64,000 nt of DNA from Streptomyces sp. DT2A-34 (GTDB taxonomy: Bacteria > Actinomycetota > Actinomycetes > Streptomycetales > Streptomycetaceae): the NCBI RefSeq assembly GCF_030499515.1, contig NZ_JASTWJ010000001.1:930001-994000 (forward strand), in the 5' to 3' direction. Positions 16,849-26,389 of this stretch are shown in pieces; the stretch's first letter is position 1; each line of letters starts with the position of its first letter. Under the pieces are notes generated by a model, which searched no databases, was not told the origin of the DNA, and saw nothing but the letters and a program-made list of their open reading frames with translations. Both the position numbers and the translations under genes were made by a program.

Positions 16849-17757
16849 TCAGGACTTCCCTTCGGTGGTCGCCACGGGTGCGGTGAGGTCTTCCTCTTCG
16901 GGGAGCTCCTCGACGTCGACGCCGCGGACCTGGCTCAACTCGTGCTTGAGCGCGGCCAGTTCGGTGCCGCCGGCCATGTGGTTGGTGAGCTCTTCGAGGC
17001 TGACCTCGTCGCGGGAGGCGTTGAGCTCCATGGTGCCCAGGCGCAGGACGCTGAAGTGGTCGCCGACCATGTAGGCGTGGTGGGGGTTGTGGGTGATGAA
17101 GATGACGCCGAGGCCGCGGTCGCGGGCGGCGGCGATGTACTTCAGGACCACGCCGGACTGCTTGACGCCGAGGGCGGCGGTGGGCTCGTCCAGGATGAGG
17201 ACGCGGGCGCCGAAGTAGACGGCGCGGGCGATCGCCACGCACTGGCGCTGGCCGCCCGACAGAGTGCCGATGGGCTGCTCCAGGTCGTCCAGGACGATGC
17301 CCATGTTGCGCAGCTCTTCGTCGGCCGTCTTCTTCATCTTCTCGATGTCGAGACGACGCAGCGGCCAGGGGCCCTTGGTCATCTCCGAGCCGAGGAAGAA
17401 GTTGCGCCACACCGGCATCAGCGGGACCACCGCGAGGTCCTGGTAGACCGTGGCGATGCCCTTGTCGAGGGCCTCACGCGGGGTGGAGAAGCGCACCGGT
17501 TCGCCGTCGACGAGGAACTCGCCCTCGGTGTGCTGGTGCAGCCCGGAGATGATCTTGATGAGGGTGGACTTGCCGGCGCCGTTGTCGCCGAGGACGCAGG
17601 TGACCTGGCTGGGGAACACCTTCAGGTCGACGCCGTGCAGGGCGCGGATGTTGCCGTAGGACTTGCCCGCCGCGCGCAGTTCGACGATCGCGGCGTCCTT
17701 GGTCGGAGCCTTGTCCTCGAGGATGGCACCGTGGGTGCCGGTTCCGTTGGTTGTCAT
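16849..17757 (-). CDS. ABC transporter ATP-binding protein (sugar/inositol)
   Basis: 302 residues, one ABC domain: Walker [11 protein letters not shown] (about 55-64), signature LSGGQRQ (about 155), Walker [12 protein letters not shown] (about 175-185), H-loop FITHNPHH. Monosaccharide transporters often have two fused ABC domains; this is the single-domain form seen in some actinobacterial inositol systems. The C-terminal extension is acidic. It pairs with the permease and binding protein just upstream. ATG 17757 is preceded by a GGAGGTGA-type site. Confidence 0.9.
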   Translation of the reverse strand: MTTNGTGTHGAILEDKAPTKDAAIVELRAAGKSYGNIRALHGVDLKVFPSQVTCVLGDNGAGKSTLIKIISGLHQHTEGEFLVDGEPVRFSTPREALDKGIATVYQDLAVVPLMPVWRNFFLGSEMTKGPWPLRRLDIEKMKKTADEELRNMGIVLDDLEQPIGTLSGGQRQCVAIARAVYFGARVLILDEPTAALGVKQSGVVLKYIAAARDRGLGVIFITHNPHHAYMVGDHFSVLRLGTMELNASRDEVSLEELTNHMAGGTELAALKHELSQVRGVDVEELPEEEDLTAPVATTEGKS

Positions 17758-17762
17758 TCGGG

Positions 17763-18845
17763 TCACCTCCGGGTCGCCGTGCGCTGGACCCACAGATTGA
17801 TGAGGACGGCGCCGAGGAGCATCACGCCGAGGAAGGCCTTGAACCAGTCGGGGTTCCAGCCGGCGTAGACGATGCCCTGCTGGACCATGCCGAACATGAA
17901 CGCGCCGAAGACCGGGCCGATCGCGGAACCGGCGCCGCCGGTCAGCAGACAGCCGCCGATAACGGCCGCGGCGATGTAGATGAGCTCCTGGCCCACGCCC
18001 TCGCCGGACTGCACGGTGTTGAACGAGAACAGCTGGTGCATACCGACGAACCAGGCACCGAAGCCGACCAGCATGAACAGCGAGATCTTCGTGAACGTCA
18101 CCGGCACACCGACCGCGCGGGCGCTGCCCTGGTTGCCGCCGACCGCGAAGATCCAGTTGCCGTACTTGGTGCGGAGCAGGACCCAGGTCGCCAGCGCCGC
18201 GAAGACCAGCCACCACACGACGGTGATCTTCACCTGGACGCCGCCGACGTCGAAGGACGAGGCGAAGAGCGCCTTGGCCTGGTCGAAGCCGTCCATGTCG
18301 CTGATGTCGTCCGTGGCGACGTTGCCGGTGATCAGCTTGGTCACCGCGAGGTTCACGCCCTGGAGGATCAGGAAGGTGCCGAGGGTGACCAGGAAGCTGG
18401 GCAGTCCGGTCTTGACGAGTAGCCAGCCGTTGAACAGACCCACCGCGAGCGACACGATCAGGGCGACGATCACACCGACCCAGACGTTCATGCTCAGCTG
18501 GTAGGCGGTCATGCTGGCCGTCAGTGCCGAGGTGATCACGGCGACACCGGACGACAGGTCGAACTCGCCGCCGATCATCAGCAGCGCGACCGGCAGGGCC
18601 ATGATCCCGATGGTCGACGACTGGTACAGGATGTTCGCCATCGAGCTGCCGTCACGCACGGCCGGAGCCGTGATGAGGAAGAAGATCAGCACCGCGACGG
18701 CGCCGAGGAAGACGCCGACCTCGGGACGGGCGAGGAGGCGCAGCGCGAGGGGGCGCTGCTGGGTACGCCCGTCGGATTCCTTGCTGGGGCCGGGGGCCGA
18801 CGGTGTGGTCACCGCCGGCTCAGCCTGTTGGGTCATGTTCGTCAC
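17763..18845 (-). CDS. ABC transporter permease (sugar/inositol)
   Basis: About 360 residues with a hydrophilic N-terminus and roughly ten membrane segments. It has the ribose-type permease signatures [12 protein letters not shown] (about 101-112) and [20 protein letters not shown] near the end. GTG 18845 overlaps the stop of the binding-protein gene (GTGA); ATG 18836 is the alternative start. It forms the channel of the importer with the ATPase encoded 6 bp downstream. Confidence 0.88.
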   Translation of the reverse strand: MTNMTQQAEPAVTTPSAPGPSKESDGRTQQRPLALRLLARPEVGVFLGAVAVLIFFLITAPAVRDGSSMANILYQSSTIGIMALPVALLMIGGEFDLSSGVAVITSALTASMTAYQLSMNVWVGVIVALIVSLAVGLFNGWLLVKTGLPSFLVTLGTFLILQGVNLAVTKLITGNVATDDISDMDGFDQAKALFASSFDVGGVQVKITVVWWLVFAALATWVLLRTKYGNWIFAVGGNQGSARAVGVPVTFTKISLFMLVGFGAWFVGMHQLFSFNTVQSGEGVGQELIYIAAAVIGGCLLTGGAGSAIGPVFGAFMFGMVQQGIVYAGWNPDWFKAFLGVMLLGAVLINLWVQRTATRR

Positions 18846-19858
18846 CGAGTGCCCTTCGCGGCGAACTTGTCGATGGTCTCGACATTCGTCTTGTCGACGA
18901 AGGCAGGTCCGGTCAGCACCGGTGCCTCGCCGCCGCCCATGTAGTTGCCGTTGTTCTTGTAGAGCCACAGGGAGTCGATCGCCAGGTAGCCCTGGAGGTA
19001 GGGCTGCTGGTCGACGGCGAACTCGATGGAGCCGTCCTTGATCGCTCCGGTCAGCTGCTTGTTGAGGTCGAAGGTGGCGACCTTCGCCTTGCTGCCCGCC
19101 TCGTCCACGGACTGCGCGGCCGTCAGCGCGTACGGGGCGCCGAGGGCGACGACGTAGTCGATGTCGCTGTCCGTCTTGAGCTTGGCGGTGATCGTGGACT
19201 TCACGGACGGCATGTCCGTGCCGTTGACGTTCAGGTTCTCGACGTCACCCTCAAAGGTCTTCTTCACGCCGGCGCAGCGCTGCTCCAGGCCGATGTTGCC
19301 CTGCTCCTGGATGACACAGACGGCCTTCTTGGCGCCGGCCTCGTTCAGCCGCTTGCCGAGCGCCTCGCCCGCCACGGTCTCGTCCTGGCCGAAGAACTCC
19401 GTCAGGCCGAGCTTCTGCCAGTCGCTCACACCGGAGTTGAGGCCGACCACCGGTATGCCGGCCGCCTTCGCCTTGCTCACGACGTCCTTCATGGCGTCCG
19501 GCTTGGCGAGGGTGATCGCGATGCCGTCGACCTTCTGGTCGATCGCGTTCTGGACCAGGTTGGCCTGGTTGCCCGCGTTCGGGTCGTTGGAGTAGATCAG
19601 CTTGATGTTGTCCTTGGCGGCGGCGGCCTCGGCGCCCTTGCGGACGATGTCCCAGAAGGTGTCGCCCGCGGACTGGTGGGTGACCAGGGCGACCGTCATC
19701 CGGGGGGTGGTCGCCTTGCCGGCGGAGGCGCCCTCCGCGCTCTCCTCAGCCTTCTTGCCGCCGGAGCTGCTGGAGCATCCTGCGAGCGTCAGCGCTGCCG
19801 CTGCTGCGACGGCCACTACGGGGGCCAGTCTGCGGGAGCGAGAGTAAGAGCGGTCCAT
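18842..19858 (-). CDS. periplasmic-type sugar/inositol-binding lipoprotein
   Basis: 338 residues with a lipoprotein signal (arginine-rich start, hydrophobic core, lipobox TLAGC at about 24-28), then the type I fold of ribose/myo-inositol-binding proteins (VALVTHQSAGDTFWD; GIPVVGLNSGVSDW). It captures substrate outside the membrane for the permease. It is the first gene of the minus-strand arm and is transcribed from the mirrored promoter at 20007-20076. Confidence 0.9.
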   Translation of the reverse strand: MDRSYSRSRRLAPVVAVAAAAALTLAGCSSSSGGKKAEESAEGASAGKATTPRMTVALVTHQSAGDTFWDIVRKGAEAAAAKDNIKLIYSNDPNAGNQANLVQNAIDQKVDGIAITLAKPDAMKDVVSKAKAAGIPVVGLNSGVSDWQKLGLTEFFGQDETVAGEALGKRLNEAGAKKAVCVIQEQGNIGLEQRCAGVKKTFEGDVENLNVNGTDMPSVKSTITAKLKTDSDIDYVVALGAPYALTAAQSVDEAGSKAKVATFDLNKQLTGAIKDGSIEFAVDQQPYLQGYLAIDSLWLYKNNGNYMGGGEAPVLTGPAFVDKTNVETIDKFAAKGTR

Positions 19859-19986
19859 CTTTCCAGCACCTCACTGTGCGACGGGGGGTGTGCGACTGGG
19901 GAAAGGGAGTCATCTGGATCCATGTCCCGGACCCTTGAAAAGGCCGGGTCGTGTGCCGTGGAACACGGCGGTGGCGTTGGGAAGGG

Positions 19987-20097
19987 ATCCAATCCCTGGA
20001 TGCGCCCGCTGTCAATACTTTGTTAAGACATCATTTCACACTCAGGTCCGAATGTAAGTACAAAGTATTGACAGCGTCGGCCTCCACGTCCTACACC
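19987..20097. promoter_or_regulatory. mirror-image divergent promoters of the inositol regulon with 17-bp operators
   Basis: CGCTGTCAATACTTTGT (20007-20023) recurs as an exact inverted copy at 20060-20076, 36 bp apart. Each copy contains a consensus -35 TTGACA reading outwards: minus strand 20015-20010 with a possible -10 TTGGAT at 19992-19987, and plus strand 20068-20073 with a possible -10 TACACC at 20092-20097. A regulator bound to either copy would cover a -35 box. The divergent genes are the binding protein (19858) and iolC (20157). Confidence 0.8.
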
Positions 20098-20156
20098 TGG
20101 GAGGCGGCAGGCCCGCTGGGACCCGCAACCCCTGTCCAGCTCTAGGAGCGTCGCGC

Positions 20157-21116
20157 ATGGCCGAGTCAGCCAAGTCCTTCGACTTGATCACGATGGGAAG
20201 GATAGGAGTCGATCTCTACCCCCTGCAGTCTGGCCTACCTCTGACGCAGGTGGAGACGTTCGGCAAATTCCTCGGCGGCTCCGCCGCGAACGTCGCGGTC
20301 GCCGCCGCTCGGCTCGGCCGTGCCACCGCCGTGATCACCCGCACCGGCGACGACCCCTTCGGCACCTACCTGCACGAAGCCCTGAAGGACTTCGGCGTCG
20401 ACGACCGCTGGGTGACGCCCGTCGCGGCGTACCCGACGCCGGTGACGTTCTGCGAGATCTTCCCGCCGGACGACTTCCCGCTGTACTTCTACCGGCAGCC
20501 TAAGGCCCCTGACCTGGAGATACATTCCGACGAGCTGGACTACTGGGCCATCCGCTCGACCCGGGTCTTCTGGATCACCGGCACCGGCCTGAGCGAGGAG
20601 CCGAGCCGCTCCGCCACCCTCGCCGCCCTCAAGGCGCGCGACAAGGCGGGCACCACGGTCTTCGACCTCGACTGGCGCCCGATGTTCTGGCGCGACCCCG
20701 AGGAGGCCCGCCCGTACTACGCCGAGGCACTGCGGCACACCACGGTCGCCGTCGGCAACCTCGACGAGTGCGAGGTCGCCACCGGCGTCCGCGAACCGCG
20801 TGCCTGCGCCGAGGCGCTGCTGGCGGCCGGCGTGGAGCTGGCGGTCGTCAAGCAGGGCCCCAAGGGCGTCCTGGCGGTGCACCGCGACGGCACGGAGGCC
20901 GAGGTGCCGCCGGTGCCGGTCGAGGTGGCCAACGGCCTCGGCGCGGGCGACGCCTTCGGCGGCTCGCTGGTCCACGGTCTGCTGTCCGGCTGGGATCTGG
21001 CCACGACCATGCGGTACGCCAACGCCGCCGGCGCCCTCGTCGCCTCCCGCCTCGCCTGCTCCTCCGCGATGCCCACCGAGTCCGAGGTCGAGAGCCTCCT
21101 CGCGCAGGCGTCGTGA
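20157..21116 (+). CDS. iolC: 5-dehydro-2-deoxygluconokinase (PfkB family)
   Basis: 319 residues. PfkB motif 1 is GGSAANVAVAAARLG (about 40-54) and motif 2 is NGLGAGDAFGGSLVHGLL (about 260-277) with the catalytic Asp of GAGD. It phosphorylates 2-deoxy-5-keto-gluconate in inositol breakdown. It is the first gene of the plus arm; GGAG precedes ATG 20157. The neighbours iolB, iolD and iolA make the assignment firm. Confidence 0.92.
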   Translation: MAESAKSFDLITMGRIGVDLYPLQSGLPLTQVETFGKFLGGSAANVAVAAARLGRATAVITRTGDDPFGTYLHEALKDFGVDDRWVTPVAAYPTPVTFCEIFPPDDFPLYFYRQPKAPDLEIHSDELDYWAIRSTRVFWITGTGLSEEPSRSATLAALKARDKAGTTVFDLDWRPMFWRDPEEARPYYAEALRHTTVAVGNLDECEVATGVREPRACAEALLAAGVELAVVKQGPKGVLAVHRDGTEAEVPPVPVEVANGLGAGDAFGGSLVHGLLSGWDLATTMRYANAAGALVASRLACSSAMPTESEVESLLAQAS

Positions 21117-21151
21117 CGGCCGGCCGAGCCACCCCTGAACGGAGCTTCCCT

Positions 21152-22030
21152 TTGAGCATGAGCATCCCCGACCTCACCGCGGTCAGAGCCCGGAACCCCG
21201 AGGCGATCGCCGAGGCCGCCGCCCGCCGCGTGCGCCGCCCGCTGATCGGCGACAGCGGCCGCCTGATGATCGTGGCCGCCGACCATCCGGCACGCGGCGC
21301 CCTGGGCGTCGGCGACCGGCGCCTGGCCATGGCCAACAGGGCCGATCTGCTGGAGCGTCTCTGCGTCGCGCTGTCGCGGCCCGGCGTCGACGGGGTGCTG
21401 GCCACCGCCGACATCCTGGAGGACCTGCTGCTCCTCGGAGTCCTCGACGACAAGGTTGTCATGGGCTCCATGAACCGCGGGGGCCTGGCCGGGGCGTCCT
21501 TCGAGATGGACGACCGCTTCACCGGCCACCGCGCCGAGGACATCGCCCGGCTGCGCTTCGACGCGGGCAAGCTGCTGGTGCGCGTCGACTACGCGGACGC
21601 CGGTTCGCTGACCACCCTGGAGACCACGGCCCGCGCCATCGACGACATGGCCGCGCGGCGACTCCCGCTCTTCGTCGAGCCGTTCATCTCCCGGCGGATC
21701 GACGGCCAGGTGCGCAACGACCTGTCCGCCGAGGCCGTCACCAGGTCGATCGCCATCGCGTCCGGCCTCGGCGGCACCTCGGCGTACACCTGGCTGAAAC
21801 TGCCCGTCACCCATGACCCCGACGACATGGCCGAAGTTCTTGAGACGTCCACGCTTCCCGTCGTCCTGCTGGGCGGTGAGGTCGGGGGCGACCAGGAGGG
21901 CGCGTACGAGCGCTGGCGCAAGGCGCTCAGGCTCCCCACCGTCCAGGGCCTGGTCGTCGGCCGCTCGCTGCTCTACCCGGCCGAGGGCAGCGTGGAGACG
22001 GCGGTGGACACGGCCGTCGGCCTGTTGTGA
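21152..22030 (+). CDS. class I-like (beta/alpha)8 aldolase, probable IolJ-role protein (Cgl0159-like)
   Basis: About 292 residues of the DeoC/LacD-like barrel family found in actinobacterial inositol clusters: IVAADHPARGALGVGD (about 38-53), GTSAYTWLKLPVT with a candidate Schiff-base lysine, and VVLLGGEVGGDQEG near the end. It most likely cleaves 2-deoxy-5-keto-gluconate 6-phosphate, the step that IolJ performs in Bacillus. Start TTG 21152 fits the GGAG at 21141 better (7-bp gap) than ATG 21158 (13 bp). It sits between iolC and iolB. Confidence 0.8.
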   Translation: MSMSIPDLTAVRARNPEAIAEAAARRVRRPLIGDSGRLMIVAADHPARGALGVGDRRLAMANRADLLERLCVALSRPGVDGVLATADILEDLLLLGVLDDKVVMGSMNRGGLAGASFEMDDRFTGHRAEDIARLRFDAGKLLVRVDYADAGSLTTLETTARAIDDMAARRLPLFVEPFISRRIDGQVRNDLSAEAVTRSIAIASGLGGTSAYTWLKLPVTHDPDDMAEVLETSTLPVVLLGGEVGGDQEGAYERWRKALRLPTVQGLVVGRSLLYPAEGSVETAVDTAVGLL

Positions 22031-22055
22031 CCCGGATTGTGAGGCGGAGAACTCA

Positions 22056-22943
22056 ATGACCTATCACCTTCCCGCGGGAAAGGCGCTCGGCGGCCCGTAC
22101 GTCGTGGACGTCACGCCCGAGAAGGCCGGCTGGGGCTACTCCAGCCTGCGGATCCTGGAGCTGCCGCCCGGCGGCTCGCACAGCTTCGACACCGGTGACA
22201 GCGAGTGGATCGTCCTGCCGCTGAGCGGCGGCTGCACGGTCGAAGCCACCGACGATTTCAGCCACGACACCTTCCAACTGACCGGCCGTGAGGGCGTGTT
22301 CAGCGGGGTCACCGACTTCGCCTACGTGCCGCGCGATGCCCGTACGACCGTCTCGTCCACCGGCGGCGGACGGTTCGCGCTGACCGGCGCGCGCTGCACC
22401 CGGCGGCTGCCCGCCCGATACGGGCCGGCGTCCTCGGTGCCGGTGGAGCTGCGCGGCACGGGCAACTCCTCCCGCCAGGTGAACAACTTCGGCGCGGCGG
22501 GCGTCTTCGAGTGCGACAAGCTGATCGCGGTCGAGGTCATCACCCCGGGCGGCAACTGGTCGTCGTTCCCGCCGCACAAGCACGACGAGCACCGGCCGGG
22601 TGAGGAGTCGGTCCTGGAAGAGATCTACTACTTCGAGTTCGCCGACCACGAGGGCACCCCCGGCCTCGGCTACCAGCGCGTCTCCCCGTCCGGACACGGC
22701 CGGGGCACCGACGTCCTGGCCGAGGTGCGCGGCGGCGACGTCGTACTGATCCCCGACGGCTGGCACGGGCCCTCCATGGCCGTGCCCGGCCACCACATGT
22801 ACTACCTCAACGTCATGGCAGGTCCCGAGGCCGAGCGCGCCTGGCTGATCTGCGACCACCCCGATCACGCCTGGATCCGCGGCACCTGGCCGGACCAGCC
22901 CGTCGACCCCCGTCTGCCCCTCTACACCGCTCCGTCCCAGTGA
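22056..22943 (+). CDS. iolB: 5-deoxy-glucuronate isomerase
   Basis: 295 residues of the IolB cupin fold. The second barrel shows the metal-site pattern FPPHKHDEH (about 171-179) and EEIYYFEF (about 188-195), and RGGDVVLIPDGWHGP near the end. It converts 5-deoxy-glucuronate to 2-deoxy-5-keto-gluconate. ATG 22056 follows a purine-rich GAGGCGGAG, and the stop nearly abuts iolD. Confidence 0.93.
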   Translation: MTYHLPAGKALGGPYVVDVTPEKAGWGYSSLRILELPPGGSHSFDTGDSEWIVLPLSGGCTVEATDDFSHDTFQLTGREGVFSGVTDFAYVPRDARTTVSSTGGGRFALTGARCTRRLPARYGPASSVPVELRGTGNSSRQVNNFGAAGVFECDKLIAVEVITPGGNWSSFPPHKHDEHRPGEESVLEEIYYFEFADHEGTPGLGYQRVSPSGHGRGTDVLAEVRGGDVVLIPDGWHGPSMAVPGHHMYYLNVMAGPEAERAWLICDHPDHAWIRGTWPDQPVDPRLPLYTAPSQ

Positions 22944-22951
22944 GGTCCCCG

Positions 22952-24829
22952 ATGAGCCAGTCCACCGTCCGCCTGACCGTCGCCCAGGCGCTGGTGCGGT
23001 TCCTGTCCGCCCAGTACACCGAGCGCGACGGCGTACGGCACCGGCTGATCGCCGGCACCTGGGGCATTTTCGGCCACGGCAATGTGGCCGGCATCGGTCA
23101 GGCCCTCCTCCAGGCGGGCGAGGAGGTCATGCCGTACCACCAGGGCCGCAACGAGCAGTCCATGGTGCACGCGGCCGTCGGCTACGCCCGGCAGCTCAAC
23201 CGCCTCTCCGCGCAGGCGGTGACGACGTCGATCGGTCCGGGCGCCACCAACCTGGTCACCGGCGCGGCCCTGGCCACGATCAACCGCCTGCCCGTTCTCC
23301 TCCTCCCCGGCGACTACTTCGCCTCGCACGCCCCCGACCCGCTGCTCCAGCAGCTGGAGCACCCGACCGAGGCGGACGTGTCGGTCAACGACACCCTGCG
23401 CCCGGTCTCCCGGTACTTCGACCGGATCACCCGCCCCGAGGCCCTGATCCCGTCCGCGCTGAACGCCATGCGCGTGCTCGCCGACCCCGCCGAGACCGGC
23501 GCGGTCACGCTGGCCCTCCCCCAGGACGTCCAGGCGGAGGCGTACGACTGGCCTCAGGAGTTCTTCGCCGAGCGCGTCTGGTACGTACGGCGCCCCGCGC
23601 CCGACCCGGTCGAACTGACGGCGGCCGTCGAGGCGATCCGGGCCGCCGAGCGCCCCCTGATCGTCGCGGGCGGCGGCGTCCACCACAGCGAGGCCGAGGC
23701 GGCGCTGAAGGCCTTCGTCGAGGCCACCGGCATCCCGGTCTCCTCCACGCAGGCCGGCAAGGGCTCGCTGCGGTACGACCACCCCGCCGACCTCGGCGGC
23801 ATCGGCCACACCGGCACCTCGGTCAGCGACGACATCGCCCGCACCGCCGACCTGGTGATCGGCGTGGGCACCCGGTACACGGACTTCACCACCGCCTCCG
23901 GCACGCTCTTCCAGAACCCGGACGTGCGCTTCCTGAACCTCAACATCACCGGGTTCGACGCGCACAAGCTGGCGGCGCGGACGCTGGTCTGCGATGCGCG
24001 GACCGGTCTGGAGCAGCTGACCGGGGCGCTTTCCGGCCACCGCGTGGACGCGGCGTACGAGACCGAGTACCGCGCCGGCAAGGAACGCTGGGACGCGGTC
24101 GTCGAGGCCGCGTACCGGGCCGGCGACGAGAGCGCCGTACCGACGCAGACCCAGGTGCTGGGCGCGCTGGACGCGGTCGTCGGCGACGACGACGTGGTGA
24201 TCAACGCGGCCGGGTCGCTCCCGGGCGACCTGCACAAGCTGTGGCGGTCCCGCTCGCCGCGCCAGTACCACCTGGAGTACGGCTACTCCTGCATGGGCTA
24301 CGAGATCCCGGCGGGGATCGGCATCCAGCAGGCCGCCCCGGACACGGCCGTGTGGTCGCTGGTCGGCGACGGCACCTATCTGATGATGCCGACGGAGATC
24401 GTGACGGCGGTCCAGGAGGGCCTGCCGGTCAACATCGTCCTGATCCAGAACCACGGCTACGCCTCCATCGGCGGGCTGTCGGCCGAGACCGGCGGCGAGC
24501 GCTTCGGCACCGACTACCGCTACCGGGCCGCCGACGGCACCTTCACCGGCGCCCCGCTCCCGGTCGACCTCGCCGCCAACGCGGCCAGCCTCGGCATGGA
24601 CGTCCTGCGCGCCAAGACGGTGCGCGAGCTGCGCGAGGCGCTGGCCACGGCCCGTGCCTCCGACCGGCCGACCTGCGTGTACGTCGAGACCGACATCACG
24701 AACCCGACCTCGCCGGGCGCCGAGGCATGGTGGGACGTGCCCGTCGCCGAGGTCGCCTCCCGCGAGGCAGCCGTCGAAGCCCGCGAGCGGTACGACCAGC
24801 ACGTCACCGACCGTCGCCACCACCTCTGA
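22952..24829 (+). CDS. iolD: 3D-(3,5/4)-trihydroxycyclohexane-1,2-dione hydrolase (TPP-dependent)
   Basis: 625 residues with the three-domain architecture of TPP enzymes: the activating Glu region GRNEQSMVHAAVG near residue 65, and the TPP-Mg motif GDGTYLMM followed by LIQNHGYAS (about 470-500). It opens the cyclohexane ring to 5-deoxy-glucuronate. I prefer ATG 22952 because GAGG lies 6 bp upstream; GTG 22940, overlapping iolB, is the alternative. It lies between iolB and iolA. Confidence 0.93.
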   Translation: MSQSTVRLTVAQALVRFLSAQYTERDGVRHRLIAGTWGIFGHGNVAGIGQALLQAGEEVMPYHQGRNEQSMVHAAVGYARQLNRLSAQAVTTSIGPGATNLVTGAALATINRLPVLLLPGDYFASHAPDPLLQQLEHPTEADVSVNDTLRPVSRYFDRITRPEALIPSALNAMRVLADPAETGAVTLALPQDVQAEAYDWPQEFFAERVWYVRRPAPDPVELTAAVEAIRAAERPLIVAGGGVHHSEAEAALKAFVEATGIPVSSTQAGKGSLRYDHPADLGGIGHTGTSVSDDIARTADLVIGVGTRYTDFTTASGTLFQNPDVRFLNLNITGFDAHKLAARTLVCDARTGLEQLTGALSGHRVDAAYETEYRAGKERWDAVVEAAYRAGDESAVPTQTQVLGALDAVVGDDDVVINAAGSLPGDLHKLWRSRSPRQYHLEYGYSCMGYEIPAGIGIQQAAPDTAVWSLVGDGTYLMMPTEIVTAVQEGLPVNIVLIQNHGYASIGGLSAETGGERFGTDYRYRAADGTFTGAPLPVDLAANAASLGMDVLRAKTVRELREALATARASDRPTCVYVETDITNPTSPGAEAWWDVPVAEVASREAAVEARERYDQHVTDRRHHL

Positions 24830-24871
24830 AATCCCCGCACACGCCCCGCACTTGAAAGGCCCTTTCGCACT

Positions 24872-26365
24872 ATGAAGACCATCACCCACTGGATCGACGG
24901 CAAGCCCGTGGAGGGCGGCTCCGGCCGCTTCGCCCCCGTCTACAACCCGGCCACCGGCGCCCAGGAGAAGCAGGTCGCCTTCGCGACCGTCGACGAGGTG
25001 GACGCCGCCGTCGCCTCGGCGAAGGCCGCGTTCGAGAGCTGGGGCCAGTCCTCCCTGGCCAAGCGCACGGCGATCCTGTTCAAGTACCGCGAGCTGCTCG
25101 ACGCGCACCGCGACGAGATCGCCGAGCTGATCACCGCCGAGCACGGCAAGGTGCACTCCGACGCGCTCGGCGAGGTGGCGCGCGGCATGGAGATCGTGGA
25201 GCTGGCCTGCGGGATCTCCGTGCAGCTGAAGGGCGAGCTGTCGACGCAGGTGTCGTCCCGGGTGGACGTGGCCTCGATCCGGCAGCCGCTGGGTGTGGTC
25301 GCCGGCATCACGCCGTTCAACTTCCCGGCGATGGTGCCGATGTGGATGTTCCCGCTGGCCATCGCGTGCGGCAACACCTTCGTGCTGAAGCCGAGCGAGA
25401 AGGACCCGTCGGCGTCGTACCGGCTCGCCGAGCTGGCCTCCGAGGCCGGGCTGCCGGACGGTGTGCTGAACGTCGTGCAGGGCGACAAGGTGGCCGTGGA
25501 CCGGCTCCTGGAGCACCCGGACATCGAGGCGGTCTCCTTCGTCGGCTCCACCCCGATCGCGAAGTACATCCAGCTCAAGGCGGTTGAGCACGGCAAGCGC
25601 GTGCAAGCCCTGGGCGGCGCCAAGAACCACATGCTGGTCCTGCCGGACGCCGACCTGGACTTCGCCGCCGACCAGGCGATCAACGCCGCGTACGGCTCGG
25701 CGGGCGAGCGCTGCATGGCCGTGTCGGTCGTGGTCGCGGTCGGCGACACGGGTGACGAGCTGGTCGGCAAGATCGCCGAGCGCGCGAAGAACCTGAGGAT
25801 CGGCCCCGGCAACGACCCGGCCTCCGAAATGGGCCCGCTGATCACGCGCGAGCACCGCGACAAGGTGGCGTCCTACGTGGCGTCGGCCGCCGAGCAGGGC
25901 GCGGAGGTCGTCGTCGACGGCACCGGTTACTCGGTCGAGGGCCACGAGGACGGCTTCTTCCTCGGTGTCTCGCTGCTGGACCGGGTGCCGCTGACGGCGG
26001 ACGCGTACCGGGACGAGATCTTCGGCCCGGTGCTGGCCGTGGTCCGCGCGGAGACGTACGAAGAGGCCATCAAGCTGATCAACGACTCCCGTTGGGGCAA
26101 CGGCACCGCGATCTTCACCCGGGACGGCGGCGCCGCCCGCCGCTTCCAGCTGGAGGTCAAGGCGGGCATGGTCGGCGTGAACGTGCCGATCCCGGTGCCG
26201 GTCGGCTACCACTCCTTCGGTGGCTGGAAGGACTCGCTCTTCGGCGATCTGCACATCTACGGCAACGACGGCATCGCCTTCTACACGCAGGGCAAGGTGA
26301 TCACCACCCGCTGGCCGGACCCGTCCGACGGCGGCATCAACCTCGGGTTCCCCAGCAACTCCTGA
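24872..26365 (+). CDS. iolA: methylmalonate-semialdehyde dehydrogenase (CoA-acylating)
   Basis: 497 residues of the aldehyde dehydrogenase superfamily: PFNFPAMVPMWMFPLA (about 148-163) is diagnostic of MmsA/IolA, and the catalytic Cys lies in SAGERCMAVSVVV (about 276-288). In inositol catabolism it turns malonate semialdehyde into acetyl-CoA and CO2. A GAAAGG ribosome site precedes the ATG. It is followed by the GntR regulator in the same operon. Confidence 0.92.
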   Translation: MKTITHWIDGKPVEGGSGRFAPVYNPATGAQEKQVAFATVDEVDAAVASAKAAFESWGQSSLAKRTAILFKYRELLDAHRDEIAELITAEHGKVHSDALGEVARGMEIVELACGISVQLKGELSTQVSSRVDVASIRQPLGVVAGITPFNFPAMVPMWMFPLAIACGNTFVLKPSEKDPSASYRLAELASEAGLPDGVLNVVQGDKVAVDRLLEHPDIEAVSFVGSTPIAKYIQLKAVEHGKRVQALGGAKNHMLVLPDADLDFAADQAINAAYGSAGERCMAVSVVVAVGDTGDELVGKIAERAKNLRIGPGNDPASEMGPLITREHRDKVASYVASAAEQGAEVVVDGTGYSVEGHEDGFFLGVSLLDRVPLTADAYRDEIFGPVLAVVRAETYEEAIKLINDSRWGNGTAIFTRDGGAARRFQLEVKAGMVGVNVPIPVPVGYHSFGGWKDSLFGDLHIYGNDGIAFYTQGKVITTRWPDPSDGGINLGFPSNS

Positions 26366-26389
26366 CACCCTGACAGGGAGGTTCGTCCG

